Source: Acidobacteriota bacterium (lineage in GTDB: Bacteria; Acidobacteriota; Blastocatellia; RBC074). Taken from it: a stretch of 34,922 nucleotides of DNA. A program made the translations under genes and the position numbers. Shown here piece after piece: positions 25,373 to 33,455 of the stretch; position 1 is the first letter of the stretch, and each line of letters begins with the position of its first letter. The notes under the pieces are model-generated. The model searched no databases, was not told where the DNA came from, and saw nothing but the letters and a program-made list of their open reading frames with translations. The stretch spans positions 1 through 34,922 of the forward strand of contig JAJVID010000142.1 in NCBI GenBank assembly GCA_022072205.1, in the 5' to 3' direction.

Positions 25373-27484
25373 ATGTTTTTAAAGCAAGGAATAAATCTGG
25401 GCGGCAGAGAATTCACGATGGAAACTGGCCGCATCGCAAAACAGGCTGACGGCGCGGTGCTGGTCAGCCAGGGCGAGACGATGGTGCTTGTCACTGCCGT
25501 CTCCGCGCGACAGGCGAAAGAGGGCGCGAGTTTCTTCCCGCTGACGGTTGATTACCGCGAATATGGTTACGCCGCCGGACGCATTCCGGGCGGCTATTTC
25601 AAACGCGAAGGGCGCCCGACCGAAAGAGAGATTCTGACCTCGCGCCTGACTGACCGTCCGATCCGCCCGCTCTTTCCCACTGGTTATCAGCATGAAACCC
25701 AGATCATCTCGATGGTGATTTCAGCCGATGACGAACACGATCCCGACGTTCTTTCGATCACCGGCGCGTCGGCGGCGCTCTACCTGTCTGACATTCCATT
25801 CCACAATCCTATCGCTGGCGTGCGCGTCGGCCTGGTGGAAGGCAAATACGTGGTCAACCCGACTTACGAACAGCAGCGCAATTCATCGCTCAATCTGATC
25901 GTCGCGGGTAGTGAAGAGGCCATCGTGATGGTCGAAGCTGGAGCGAAGGAAGTCAGTGAGCAGGTGATGATCGAAGCCCTGATGTTCGCGCACGGCGAGA
26001 TCAGAAAGCTCTGCCAGTTGCAGCGTTCGATGTTCGAGGCGCTCGGCATCAAGAAGCGCGAATTCACGCCGAAGCCGATCAACGAAGATATGTTGAAGGA
26101 GATTGCCGAGAAATACTCCAACGACATGCGCGAGGCTTTGAGCGTTCAGAACAAGACCAAGATTGAAAGCTATGCCGCGGTTGACGATCTGAAGAAGCGC
26201 GTCGTCGAAGGCTATCCAGAAGACAAGCCCGAACTCCGCGCCGAAGCCGGAGAGTTGTTCGATCATCTGAAAGAAGGCATCTTCCGCGACGACATTTTGA
26301 ACAACCGGCGCCGCCCTGATGGCCGCAAGTTTTCGGAAATCCGCCCGATCTCGACTGAAGTCGGCTGGCTGCCGCGTACGCACGGGTCGGCGCTTTTCAC
26401 GCGCGGCGAGACCCAGGCGCTGGTCACAGCGACGCTCGGCACTTCGCAGGATGTGCAATACATTGACAGTCTGGAAGTCGGCGAGATCAAACGCCGGTTC
26501 ATGCTCAACTATAACTTCCCGCCGTTCTCGGTCGGCGAAACCGGGCGCACAGGCAGCCCCGGACGGCGCGAAATAGGGCACGGCGCTCTGGCGCAGCGCG
26601 CGATTGACGCCGTGATGCCGGAAGAAGAAGTCTTTCCCTACACCGTGCGCATCGTGTCCGACATCACCGAATCGAACGGTTCGTCTTCGATGGCGACGGT
26701 TTGCGGCGGAGTGCTGGCGTTGATGGACGCTGGCGTGCCGATCAAAGCGCCGGTCGCGGGCGTGGCGATGGGTTTGGTGATGGAAGACAAGAAATACGCG
26801 ATCCTGACCGACATCGCCGGCGCCGAAGATCATTACGGCGACATGGATTTCAAGGTCGCCGGTACGCGCGACGGAATCACCGCGCTGCAGATGGACATCA
26901 AGATCACTGGGTTGAACGCGGCGATTCTGGCCGAAGCTCTTGAGCAGGCCAGGAAAGGACGACTCTTCATTCTGGACAAGATGAACGAGGCCATCGCCGA
27001 ACCGCGACAGGAGATCAGCAAATACGCGCCTCGCATCCTCACGATGCAAATCAATCCCGACAAGATCCGCGACGTCATTGGCCCAGGCGGCAAAGTCATT
27101 CGCGGCATTCAGGAGAAGACCGGCGCCAAGATTGACATCTCGGACGACGGGCGGATCGCCATCGCTACGCCGAATGGCGAGGCCGCCGAAGCCGCGATGC
27201 AGATCATCCGCGACATCACCGCCGAAGCCGAGATCGGTCAGAGTTATCTCGGAACGGTCACCCGCATCGTTGATTTCGGCGCGTTCATCGAAATCTTCCC
27301 CGGCACCGAGGGCCTGTTGCACGTTTCCGAAATCGCCGATTACCGCGTCCGCGACGTGCGCGATGAGTTGACCGAAGGCCAGCAGATTCTGGTCAAATGC
27401 ATCAACGTCGAAGGCAACAAGATCCGCCTCAGCCGCAAGGCGCTTGTCAAAGAAGAGAAGCGATCAAAGGGTGGAAACAGGTAA
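25373..27484 (+). CDS. pnp: Polyribonucleotide nucleotidyltransferase (PNPase)
   Basis: The 703-residue enzyme has the usual bacterial length and layout: first RNase PH domain (GREFTMETGRIAKQADGAVL), an all-alpha linker, second RNase PH domain (RPDGRKFSEIRPISTEVGWL and LPRTHGSALFTRGETQALVT), KH domain (IRDVIGPGGKVIRGIQEKTG) and S1 domain (LGTVTRIVDFGAFIEIFPGT). It degrades RNA 3' to 5' using phosphate, as a trimer, often within the degradosome. ATG 25373 is preceded by GAGAGGAGA. The C-terminus is short after S1 (KEEKRSKGGNR), with no long basic tail. Regulation through the structured leader is likely but not shown. The identification is certain. Confidence 0.98.
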   Translation: MFLKQGINLGGREFTMETGRIAKQADGAVLVSQGETMVLVTAVSARQAKEGASFFPLTVDYREYGYAAGRIPGGYFKREGRPTEREILTSRLTDRPIRPLFPTGYQHETQIISMVISADDEHDPDVLSITGASAALYLSDIPFHNPIAGVRVGLVEGKYVVNPTYEQQRNSSLNLIVAGSEEAIVMVEAGAKEVSEQVMIEALMFAHGEIRKLCQLQRSMFEALGIKKREFTPKPINEDMLKEIAEKYSNDMREALSVQNKTKIESYAAVDDLKKRVVEGYPEDKPELRAEAGELFDHLKEGIFRDDILNNRRRPDGRKFSEIRPISTEVGWLPRTHGSALFTRGETQALVTATLGTSQDVQYIDSLEVGEIKRRFMLNYNFPPFSVGETGRTGSPGRREIGHGALAQRAIDAVMPEEEVFPYTVRIVSDITESNGSSSMATVCGGVLALMDAGVPIKAPVAGVAMGLVMEDKKYAILTDIAGAEDHYGDMDFKVAGTRDGITALQMDIKITGLNAAILAEALEQARKGRLFILDKMNEAIAEPRQEISKYAPRILTMQINPDKIRDVIGPGGKVIRGIQEKTGAKIDISDDGRIAIATPNGEAAEAAMQIIRDITAEAEIGQSYLGTVTRIVDFGAFIEIFPGTEGLLHVSEIADYRVRDVRDELTEGQQILVKCINVEGNKIRLSRKALVKEEKRSKGGNR

Positions 27485-27511
27485 AAACCCCAATCCATTA
27501 ACATGCGGATA

Positions 27512-27571
27512 AGGCGGAACATATGCCATATGTAATATGCAATATTGCATATTACATATGGCATATCGCCT
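27512..27571. repeat. Perfect 46-bp AT-rich palindrome downstream of pnp
   Basis: Bases 27521-27566 are a perfect palindrome: two 23-base arms that meet at AATATT (27541-27546) with no loop. AGGCG (27512-27516) and CGCCT (27567-27571) add five more pairs past a 4-base bulge. The element is made of CATATG, ATATGC and ATTACATA-type words, very AT-rich against its surroundings. It lies 36 bases after the pnp stop and 20 bases before the next start codon, so it could act as a terminator or mRNA 3' stabiliser, or be a mobile repeat. Confidence 0.9.
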
Positions 27572-27585
27572 CTCACTCATCGGGT

Positions 27586-28659
27586 ATGAAAAAGATCATG
27601 CGAATCCCCATTGGTTTGTTATTGCTCCTCTGCGCTCTCGGCGCCGGATCGTCGTTCTTTTCCCGCCTGGCGCAATCGCAGGAAACATCTGCGCTCAAAG
27701 ACCCTCGCGAACGCCATCTCGCCAACATCAAACAACTGACCAACGAAGGCGAAAACGCCGAAGCCTATTTTTCGCCCGACGGCAAAAAACTGATCTTTCA
27801 GCGCACAACGAAGAATGACGGCTGCGACCAGATATTCTCGATGAACATTGACGGGTCGGATATGAAGATGTTGTCGAACGGGCAGGGCAAGACCACCTGC
27901 TCTTATTTCACACCCGACAACAAACACATCGTCTACGCCTCGACGTTCAAAGCTTCGCCGCAATGCCCGCCGAAGCCCGATTACTCGCGCGGCTACGTCT
28001 GGGCGCTCTTTCCCGGCTTCGACATCTTCAGAGCCAATCTGGACGGGTCAAATATCAAACCGCTGACGACGACTCCTCGCTACGACGCCGAAGCCACGAT
28101 CCGCAAAGACGGAGCGATTGTTTTCACCAGCCTGCGCGACGGCGATCTGGACATCTACACGATGGACAAGAACGGCAAAAACGTGAAGCGGCTGACAAAC
28201 GAACTGGGTTACGACGGCGGCCCGTTCTGGAGCTACGACGGCAAACAGATCGTCTTCCGCGCTTTTCATCCGGAGACCGAAAAAGAGAAAGCCGATTATC
28301 TGGCGCTGCTCAAGGAAGACCTGATCCGTCCGACGAAACTCGACATCTGGGTGATGAACGCCGACGGATCGAACAAACGCCGCGTGACCAACAACGGCAA
28401 GGCCAACTTCGCCCCGTACTTCTTCCCTGATGGCAAGCGGATCATTTTCTCGTCGAACCTCGACGATCCGCGCGGACGCAACTTCGATCTTTACACGATC
28501 AATGCGGACGGCACGGGGCAGGAGCGCATCACGTTCAACGAGACGTTCGACGGCTTCCCGATGTTTTCGCCCGACGGCAAGAAGATCGTCTTCTGCTCGA
28601 ATCGCAACGCGGCGAAACAGGGCGATACCAACGTCTTCATCGCCGACTGGATCGAGTAG
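27586..28659 (+). CDS. TolB-like six-bladed beta-propeller (PD40 repeats), exported
   Basis: The 357-residue protein has a signal sequence (IPIGLLLLLCALGAGSSFF) and six PD40/WD40-like TolB repeats, each with an xxSPDGKKIxF core: AYFSPDGKKLIFQ, SYFTPDNKHIVYA, ATIRKDGAIVFTS, PFWSYDGKQIVFR, PYFFPDGKRIIFS and PMFSPDGKKIVFC. That gives a complete six-bladed propeller like the C-terminal half of TolB, but the TolB N-terminal domain is missing and no tol/pal genes are near, so it is not TolB itself. It probably acts in the periplasm as a binding platform. ATG 27586 was chosen; 27598 is possible. A longer frame begins inside the palindrome and is not credible. Confidence 0.85.
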   Translation: MKKIMRIPIGLLLLLCALGAGSSFFSRLAQSQETSALKDPRERHLANIKQLTNEGENAEAYFSPDGKKLIFQRTTKNDGCDQIFSMNIDGSDMKMLSNGQGKTTCSYFTPDNKHIVYASTFKASPQCPPKPDYSRGYVWALFPGFDIFRANLDGSNIKPLTTTPRYDAEATIRKDGAIVFTSLRDGDLDIYTMDKNGKNVKRLTNELGYDGGPFWSYDGKQIVFRAFHPETEKEKADYLALLKEDLIRPTKLDIWVMNADGSNKRRVTNNGKANFAPYFFPDGKRIIFSSNLDDPRGRNFDLYTINADGTGQERITFNETFDGFPMFSPDGKKIVFCSNRNAAKQGDTNVFIADWIE

Positions 28660-28694
28660 CTTCACAAAATCGCGAGCAGATTCGCAAAGTATGT

Positions 28695-28741
28695 AGATCA
28701 GTGGCGCGAAATCCGTCAGGGCTTCGCGTCACTGATCTTTT
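28695..28741 (+). terminator. Strong intrinsic terminator after the TolB-like gene
   Basis: AGATCAGTGGCGCGAA (28695-28710) pairs with TTCGCGTCACTGATCT (28723-28738) over 16 bases with one mismatch, with a 12-base loop, and is followed by a short T run (28738-28741). Confidence 0.8.
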
Positions 28742-28744
28742 CAG

Positions 28745-28772
28745 TTGCCCGCGCTTTATTTATGGCTATAAT
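28745..28772 (+). promoter_or_regulatory. Near-consensus sigma-70 promoter
   Basis: TTGCCC (28745-28750), a 16-base spacer and a perfect TATAAT (28767-28772) lie immediately after the terminator and about 140 bases before the start at 28914. It probably drives the propeller protein gene that follows. Confidence 0.65.
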
Positions 28773-28913
28773 GCCGCTCGCCGATCCGGTTCAGACTTCC
28801 TGCCCAATGTCTGATCCAGTTTGAATCCTCAAGCTCCCAGGTTCCCTCAAAAATCTTTGGCCCCCTTTGAAATCATCCTGAAGCAGTTCTCTCTGTTTAC
28901 CGGAAGGAAAAAG

Positions 28914-30185
28914 ATGTTTACGAGAATGATGGTTGTTTTTTTGCTGATCATCTGCGCATCCGTTCTTCAAACCGCCGCTCAAACCACAAATAGCCAGAAC
29001 TTGTCCGTAACGATTCAGGAAGCCTATCCGATCAAATTGCCCGGCGGCAGATTGCCCGAAGCCGGGATCGAAGATGGGGTTGATTGCAACAGCCCTGTGC
29101 ATTGGGACAACAAAGGCAATCTTTATGTCTTCACCTCCGTTCGCCATCCATTTCGTAGCTCCGGCGGGAATCTTTACGGGCTGACTCCGACTTCTACTCG
29201 CACAACCATCAATCAAAAGCCGGGCGTAACGGGCGGCAAATGGCTCGAGGCGACGTATCGCGACAGCGATGGGACGCTCTACGGCTGGTATCACAACGAA
29301 CCCGATGGAGTTTGCTCGAACGACCCGCACCTTTCGGCTCCGCGCATCGGCGCGATGGTCTCTCACGACGAAGGCCTGACGTGGCAGGATATGGGAATCA
29401 TTCTGGAAGCACCGGCGGATTCGCTCGATTGCAACACCAAAAACTTTTACTTCGCCGGAGGCACGGGCGATTTTTCAGTCATACTCGATAACGAGAAGAA
29501 ATATTTCTACTTCCTCATCGGCACGTATAACCGTCAGGTCGAAGAGCAAGGCGTTTCAATCGCGCGGATGAGTTACGAAGACCGCAATGACCCGACTGGC
29601 AAAGTCTGGAAATGGCGCGATGGGCAATGGGGCGAGCCGGGACTGGGCGGGCGCGTCACCCCGGTTTTCGGCGTCGCAAAGGACTGGCGCCGCGAAGACC
29701 CCGACGCTTTCTGGGGGCCTTCGATTCATTACAACACATACCTGAACATGTTCGTGATCGTGATGAATCACGCGGTGAACAAATACTGGCTGCAGGAAGG
29801 CGTCTACATCTCCTACAACTTCGACCTGGCCGACCCGCAGGGGTGGAGCGAGCCTGAACGATTGCCGCTCGATCCGCAGGCGATGGCCTACCCTCAAATC
29901 ATCGGCGTCGAAAAAGGAGGTACGGACAAATTGGCCGGAAGATCAGCGCGTCTGTTTCTACTTGGTCAGTCGAAATGGGAAATCACTTTTTACAGGGATG
30001 GAGACAATGAAGATTGCGGCGATTGTCTGGGGTCAGCGCCAGCCAGAATGCCAAACCAGTCCAGCAGCCGACCGACGCTTGATCGCCAGATGATACGCGC
30101 CGCGCGCCCGTCATTGCTTACCGATCTCGACGCGCCTCCGGCAAGGAAAACTCAGCAAATCAGAGCGCGTCCGAGCAGACGGTAG
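28914..30185 (+). CDS. Secreted glycosidase-like beta-propeller protein
   Basis: The 423-residue protein starts at ATG 28914 behind GGAAGGA with a signal peptide (VVFLLIICASVLQTAAQ). The rest is beta-rich with propeller features: SPVHWDNKGNLYVFTSVRHP, GTLYGWYHNEPDG, an Asp-box SHDEGLTWQDMG, EDPDAFWGPSIHYNTYLNMF, and WEITFYR as the likely last strand. This resembles DUF4185 or five-bladed GH43/GH32-like folds, so glycan binding or hydrolysis is plausible but unproven. After about residue 364 the sequence turns into a Pro/Arg/Ser-rich tail of some 60 residues without propeller character, possibly a read-through extension after loss of an original stop. It converges on the oxidoreductase gene. 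Confidence 0.75.
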   Translation: MFTRMMVVFLLIICASVLQTAAQTTNSQNLSVTIQEAYPIKLPGGRLPEAGIEDGVDCNSPVHWDNKGNLYVFTSVRHPFRSSGGNLYGLTPTSTRTTINQKPGVTGGKWLEATYRDSDGTLYGWYHNEPDGVCSNDPHLSAPRIGAMVSHDEGLTWQDMGIILEAPADSLDCNTKNFYFAGGTGDFSVILDNEKKYFYFLIGTYNRQVEEQGVSIARMSYEDRNDPTGKVWKWRDGQWGEPGLGGRVTPVFGVAKDWRREDPDAFWGPSIHYNTYLNMFVIVMNHAVNKYWLQEGVYISYNFDLADPQGWSEPERLPLDPQAMAYPQIIGVEKGGTDKLAGRSARLFLLGQSKWEITFYRDGDNEDCGDCLGSAPARMPNQSSSRPTLDRQMIRAARPSLLTDLDAPPARKTQQIRARPSRR

Positions 30186-30189
30186 AAGT

Positions 30190-30218
30190 GGTGGGGCAAT
30201 TTGCCAACTTGTCCCACC
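30190..30218. repeat. Hairpin between convergent genes
   Basis: GGTGGGGCAA (30190-30199) pairs with TTGTCCCACC (30209-30218), ten pairs with one G-U, around a 9-base loop. It sits in the 41-base gap between the converging stops at 30185 and 30227. There is no T tract, so it may be a rho-dependent end, an mRNA-protecting stem, or a dispersed repeat. Confidence 0.5.
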
Positions 30219-30226
30219 GGAGCCAA

Positions 30227-31903
30227 TCAGCCGATCTTGATGCCAAGACTTTCGAGAAACTTCGTTGGCTTTTCGCCGCCGATCAATGCAAAAACATAAT
30301 CATTCCTGATCCGGGCGGTTTCTTTTGCCGCCTTCGGATCGCGTTCGCGCGCACTCATCAGCGCGATCTGATCAGCAAAAACCTCTTTGACCGTCTGGCC
30401 GAAGTAGGCTTTGATGCGGCCTTCATCCATGCATTCATAGATCATCATCTTGTTGCCAAGTTTCAGGTCGCTTTTGAAATTGCTGCGAACGACCAGCGAC
30501 ACCGCGTTGTCGCGCCAACCGACGATTTCGGTTCCATCTTCAGAGCGGTACGCGGCCAAATCAACTGCGGCTTCAATAGCCGAGTTCCCCGCTCCGACCA
30601 CCAGAATATGTTTGCCGGAATATTTGTTCGGGTCGGTCAGTTTGTATTTCACCCGCTCATCTTCGTAAGGCCTGGGCAGTTTCGGCACATATTTGAAACC
30701 GCATTCCTGACAGAATTTGTATTCACCCACGCGCTTCGCGCCGCATTTGTTGCAGAACTGGGGCAACACCATCTCGGTCGGAGTGACGGTGAACTTTAAC
30801 TCCTCGCCCGGAACATTCAGCCTCATCGGCGTGCCGCGATTGCCGATAGCCAACACCACTCGCCGCGCGCGGTATTCGACGCGCTGCTTTGCTTTTTCCT
30901 GTTCGGTCTCGACGATGAACACATCGCCGTCCGGCCTCACATCTTTGCAGCTTTCGTATTCATTGATCACCACGCCGTTCGATTTCACCGTCTCCATCCA
31001 GTCGCCGATCATCTGCTCTTTCGCCGCGCCCGCGCCATCGAGTTTGATTCCGCCTTTCACCGGCTGATCAACAGGATTGAAGTAAACGTACTTGCCCGCC
31101 TGATAAGTCTGTTGAATCGTCGCGACGACCTGATCCTGTTCGATGGCGATGTATTTCAATCCGCGCTGAGCGGCGAGCGCCGCCGCTGACAATCCCGCTG
31201 GGCCGATACCGATAATCGCCACGTCGTAATCCGCGTTCCCGTTGCGGCCCATCTGCTGAACATCTTCGACAACGCAATCAATCACAGCGCCGCCTTCGTT
31301 GATGGCGTTCTTGATCAACGGCACGCCCGAAACGTCTCCGATCAGATAGATGCCTGGCACGTTGGTCATAAAACGCCCGTCGCGCTTGGGCACTTTACGT
31401 TCGGGAATCTTCTTGACCGAATTGACGACGATGCAGGATTTCGGAACCGTCGGGCATTCGACCTGACAGCTAGTGTCTTCCATGCACTGTTCGACGGCGA
31501 CCGGAGCGGCCTTGCCGTTGACTATCGCCAGCACGTCGTGCGGGCAGGCGTCAACGCAGGCGTGGCAGCCGATACACGTGGCGACGTTGATCACCGGATG
31601 CGGATAAGGCAGCGCTTGCGGATCAATGACAGTCGGTGGCAGCGTCGCAGCGCCATCCGATGGTTGAGGTTTTTCTTCAGCGGGCGGTTTCCCGGCTTTC
31701 AGCATCTCCCTGATCACCCGGCTGCGGACGCGCCGCGTGTCCGTGATCACCAGAGCGAAGCCGATAAAAAGCGTGAGGAAGCCGAAGCCGAGCCAGCCAG
31801 CCGGCGGCATCGCGCCATAGCTGGCTTGCAAACTGTTGGCGAACCCGATGAGGAGAAGAAGAATGAATAGAATGGCTGTTACGATTAGTTGTGAGCGTTT
31901 CAT
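30227..31903 (-). CDS. Membrane-anchored 2[4Fe-4S] FAD/NAD(P) oxidoreductase with zinc ribbon
   Basis: This 558-residue protein has two N-terminal hydrophobic segments (about 6-24 and 36-54), then a ferredoxin domain with eight Cys: C110, C113, C116, C120P and C140, C146, C150P, C157, enough for two [4Fe-4S] clusters. A thioredoxin-reductase-like flavoprotein follows, with FAD Rossmann GIGPAGLSA near 232 and NAD(P) Rossmann GAGNSAIEA near 437. Between them is a zinc ribbon (C384, C387, C398, C401). A GIYLIGDVSG motif, normally C-terminal in this superfamily, lies at 184-193 before the FAD fold, suggesting circular permutation. It probably passes electrons between NAD(P)H and a membrane or periplasmic carrier, the heme protein of the same operon being a candidate. 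No strong ribosome binding site is seen. Confidence 0.85.
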   Translation of the reverse strand: MKRSQLIVTAILFILLLLIGFANSLQASYGAMPPAGWLGFGFLTLFIGFALVITDTRRVRSRVIREMLKAGKPPAEEKPQPSDGAATLPPTVIDPQALPYPHPVINVATCIGCHACVDACPHDVLAIVNGKAAPVAVEQCMEDTSCQVECPTVPKSCIVVNSVKKIPERKVPKRDGRFMTNVPGIYLIGDVSGVPLIKNAINEGGAVIDCVVEDVQQMGRNGNADYDVAIIGIGPAGLSAAALAAQRGLKYIAIEQDQVVATIQQTYQAGKYVYFNPVDQPVKGGIKLDGAGAAKEQMIGDWMETVKSNGVVINEYESCKDVRPDGDVFIVETEQEKAKQRVEYRARRVVLAIGNRGTPMRLNVPGEELKFTVTPTEMVLPQFCNKCGAKRVGEYKFCQECGFKYVPKLPRPYEDERVKYKLTDPNKYSGKHILVVGAGNSAIEAAVDLAAYRSEDGTEIVGWRDNAVSLVVRSNFKSDLKLGNKMMIYECMDEGRIKAYFGQTVKEVFADQIALMSARERDPKAAKETARIRNDYVFALIGGEKPTKFLESLGIKIG

Positions 31904-31950
31904 CTCTTTTCGACCAGTAAAGTCCTGCGCGGTTATTTATGCGTTTTGAT

Positions 31951-32280
31951 TCAGCCTTGCTGCTTTGCAGACCTCGCCGTAAGCCATTGCCTCAGCGAAG
32001 CCGGGCCTTCGCTTGAGGGTCTGCCCAGCAGCAGATTTTGGACGCTGACATCTTCATCAAGATCAGGCCAGTGAATGCCCTCTCCCTGGCCGATCAAACG
32101 CCAGTTTTGACGCTCTTCCAACCTGCCGTGCCACAGACGCGGATACCAGCTTAGCGGCACAGACAACGTCCGCCCGTCAGCTAACTCAACCGTCAGCAGT
32201 TCATCAGTCACGATGACGGACTGCGCCTTAACAGTTTGCAGTTCAGCCGTGGCAATGTTCATTCCAACCACAGTAGGCAT
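31951..32280 (-). CDS. DUF2442 domain protein
   Basis: The 109-residue protein closely fits DUF2442: TDELLTVELADGRTLSVPLS, WYPRLWHGRLEERQNWRLIG, then GEGIHWPDLDEDVSVQNLLL and a short tail. The function of the family is not established; some members sit next to DUF4160 genes in toxin-antitoxin-like pairs, but no DUF4160 gene is here. ATG 32278-32280 has GGAGAAG in place; Met7 is an alternative. It lies 20 bases after the ClpX-like gene and 47 bases before the oxidoreductase gene on the same strand, so it is probably co-transcribed with both. It may be a passenger in the operon. Confidence 0.88.
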   Translation of the reverse strand: MPTVVGMNIATAELQTVKAQSVIVTDELLTVELADGRTLSVPLSWYPRLWHGRLEERQNWRLIGQGEGIHWPDLDEDVSVQNLLLGRPSSEGPASLRQWLTARSAKQQG

Positions 32281-32300
32281 GGAATCTTCTCCAGCTAAAG

Positions 32301-33443
32301 TTAAGCGCGTTTCCTCACATCACTCTTCAACCCGCCGCCCGCCGCGTCAATCACCACCTCAGCGTTCGACACGCGATGAAAAGTCTCGAAGGCCGCGTGT
32401 TCAATCGCCGAAATCAGTCCCGAATGCAGCCCGCGCGCGCCCGTGCCGCGCTTCAAACTGCGTTCGACGATGTGGGTGATCGCCGCTTCGGTGACGGTCA
32501 GGCTCAAACCTTCGACTCTGAACTCGCGGGTGAATTGCGGCAGCACATTCTCGATCAGTATCCGCCGCAGCGTCTCAATCGGCAGCGGCTGGAACCTGAC
32601 GATGCGCGCGAAACGGCCCATCAATTCGGGCAGAAAACCGTAGCGCTGAAAAACCTCGATCTCTTCCAGCACCGGCGCCGACTCATCGCTTTTAGCATCG
32701 GCGTTGTCGCGGAAGCCGATGGATTTGGACTGCGACCTCTGAATCTCCTCCATCCCGGAAAAAGTCCCGCAGGCGATGAACGGGATGTCGCGCGTCGAAA
32801 GCTGCGCGCGCTGGCCGTAGGACGAATAGCCGTAATCCATCGGGATCATCACGTCCGCGCCTTCGACGATTTTCAGCAGTTCGCGCTGCACGCCGTAACC
32901 CGAAACGTCCTTCGTGGTGCCCTCGCCAGCAAACCGTGAATTGCTGGTTGACGAAGCCAGCTTGTCGAATTCGTCCATGCAGACGATTCCGCACGAAGCG
33001 ATCAGCGTGTTCCCTTCGGCGGCGTAAATCAACCGTGTGAGAATCGTGCTCACGTCGTCGCCGATGTACCCGCTTTCAGTGAAACTGGTGATGTCAACGA
33101 TCACCGTCGGCAATTGAAAAATCTGCTGGAAGAGCAATTCCACCAGGAAGGTCTTGCCGCATCCCGTCGGCCCCACCAGCAGCGTGTTCTGTTTCGGCGC
33201 CAACTGCCGGCGGCCTTCGCCGTGAAGGTGCAATCGCTTCAGCCGGCGGATGTGCCGATAAGCCATCAGTGATAGCGCGCGGCGTGGCTCGTCCTGGCCT
33301 TTGTAGCCGAGGCTTTCCAGCTTATCGGCGATTTCGGGCGGCGCAATCGTCGGCAGACTGCGAATGAAATCGCGGAACCGCTCGCGCTCGTTTTCCGACG
33401 GATCGTGATATTCCTGGTTGTAATCGTCCAACGAGTAATTCAC
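32301..33443 (-). CDS. ClpX-like AAA+ ATPase without zinc-binding domain
   Basis: The 380-residue protein matches the ClpX AAA+ core: Walker A GPTGCGKT (91-98), pore loop GYIGDD (125-130), Walker B IVCMDEFDK (153-161), GVQRELLKIVEG, LPELMGRF (271-278) and sensor-2 GTGARGL (333-339). The N-terminal zinc-binding domain of ClpX is missing. An IGF tripeptide (242-244) at the place of the ClpP-docking loop is kept, but the RKH pore-2 loop is replaced by YGQRAQLST. It may unfold a special substrate with or without ClpP. The start is GTG 33441-33443 with GGAGG four bases upstream, 12 bases after the stop of the FHA-cytochrome gene. It is unlikely to be the housekeeping clpX; no clpP or tig is near. 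Confidence 0.88.
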   Translation of the reverse strand: MNYSLDDYNQEYHDPSENERERFRDFIRSLPTIAPPEIADKLESLGYKGQDEPRRALSLMAYRHIRRLKRLHLHGEGRRQLAPKQNTLLVGPTGCGKTFLVELLFQQIFQLPTVIVDITSFTESGYIGDDVSTILTRLIYAAEGNTLIASCGIVCMDEFDKLASSTSNSRFAGEGTTKDVSGYGVQRELLKIVEGADVMIPMDYGYSSYGQRAQLSTRDIPFIACGTFSGMEEIQRSQSKSIGFRDNADAKSDESAPVLEEIEVFQRYGFLPELMGRFARIVRFQPLPIETLRRILIENVLPQFTREFRVEGLSLTVTEAAITHIVERSLKRGTGARGLHSGLISAIEHAAFETFHRVSNAEVVIDAAGGGLKSDVRKRA

Positions 33444-33455
33444 ATCGCCTCCTTT

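Noticed and set aside
25883..27322. 479-codon open frame antisense to pnp
   Set aside because: It lies wholly inside pnp, its composition mirrors the GC-biased sense codons, and it shows no domain, signal or ribosome binding site.
27523..27585. N-terminal extension of the TolB-like protein (MPYVICNIAYYIWH...)
   Set aside because: These codons come from the palindrome itself, and a proper signal peptide begins at 27586.
27586..28659. Authentic tolB of the Tol-Pal system
   Set aside because: Only the propeller is present; the TolB N-terminal domain and neighbouring tolQRA/pal genes are absent.
32301..33443. Housekeeping clpX
   Set aside because: It lacks the zinc-binding domain and RKH loop and has no clpP, tig or lon neighbour.
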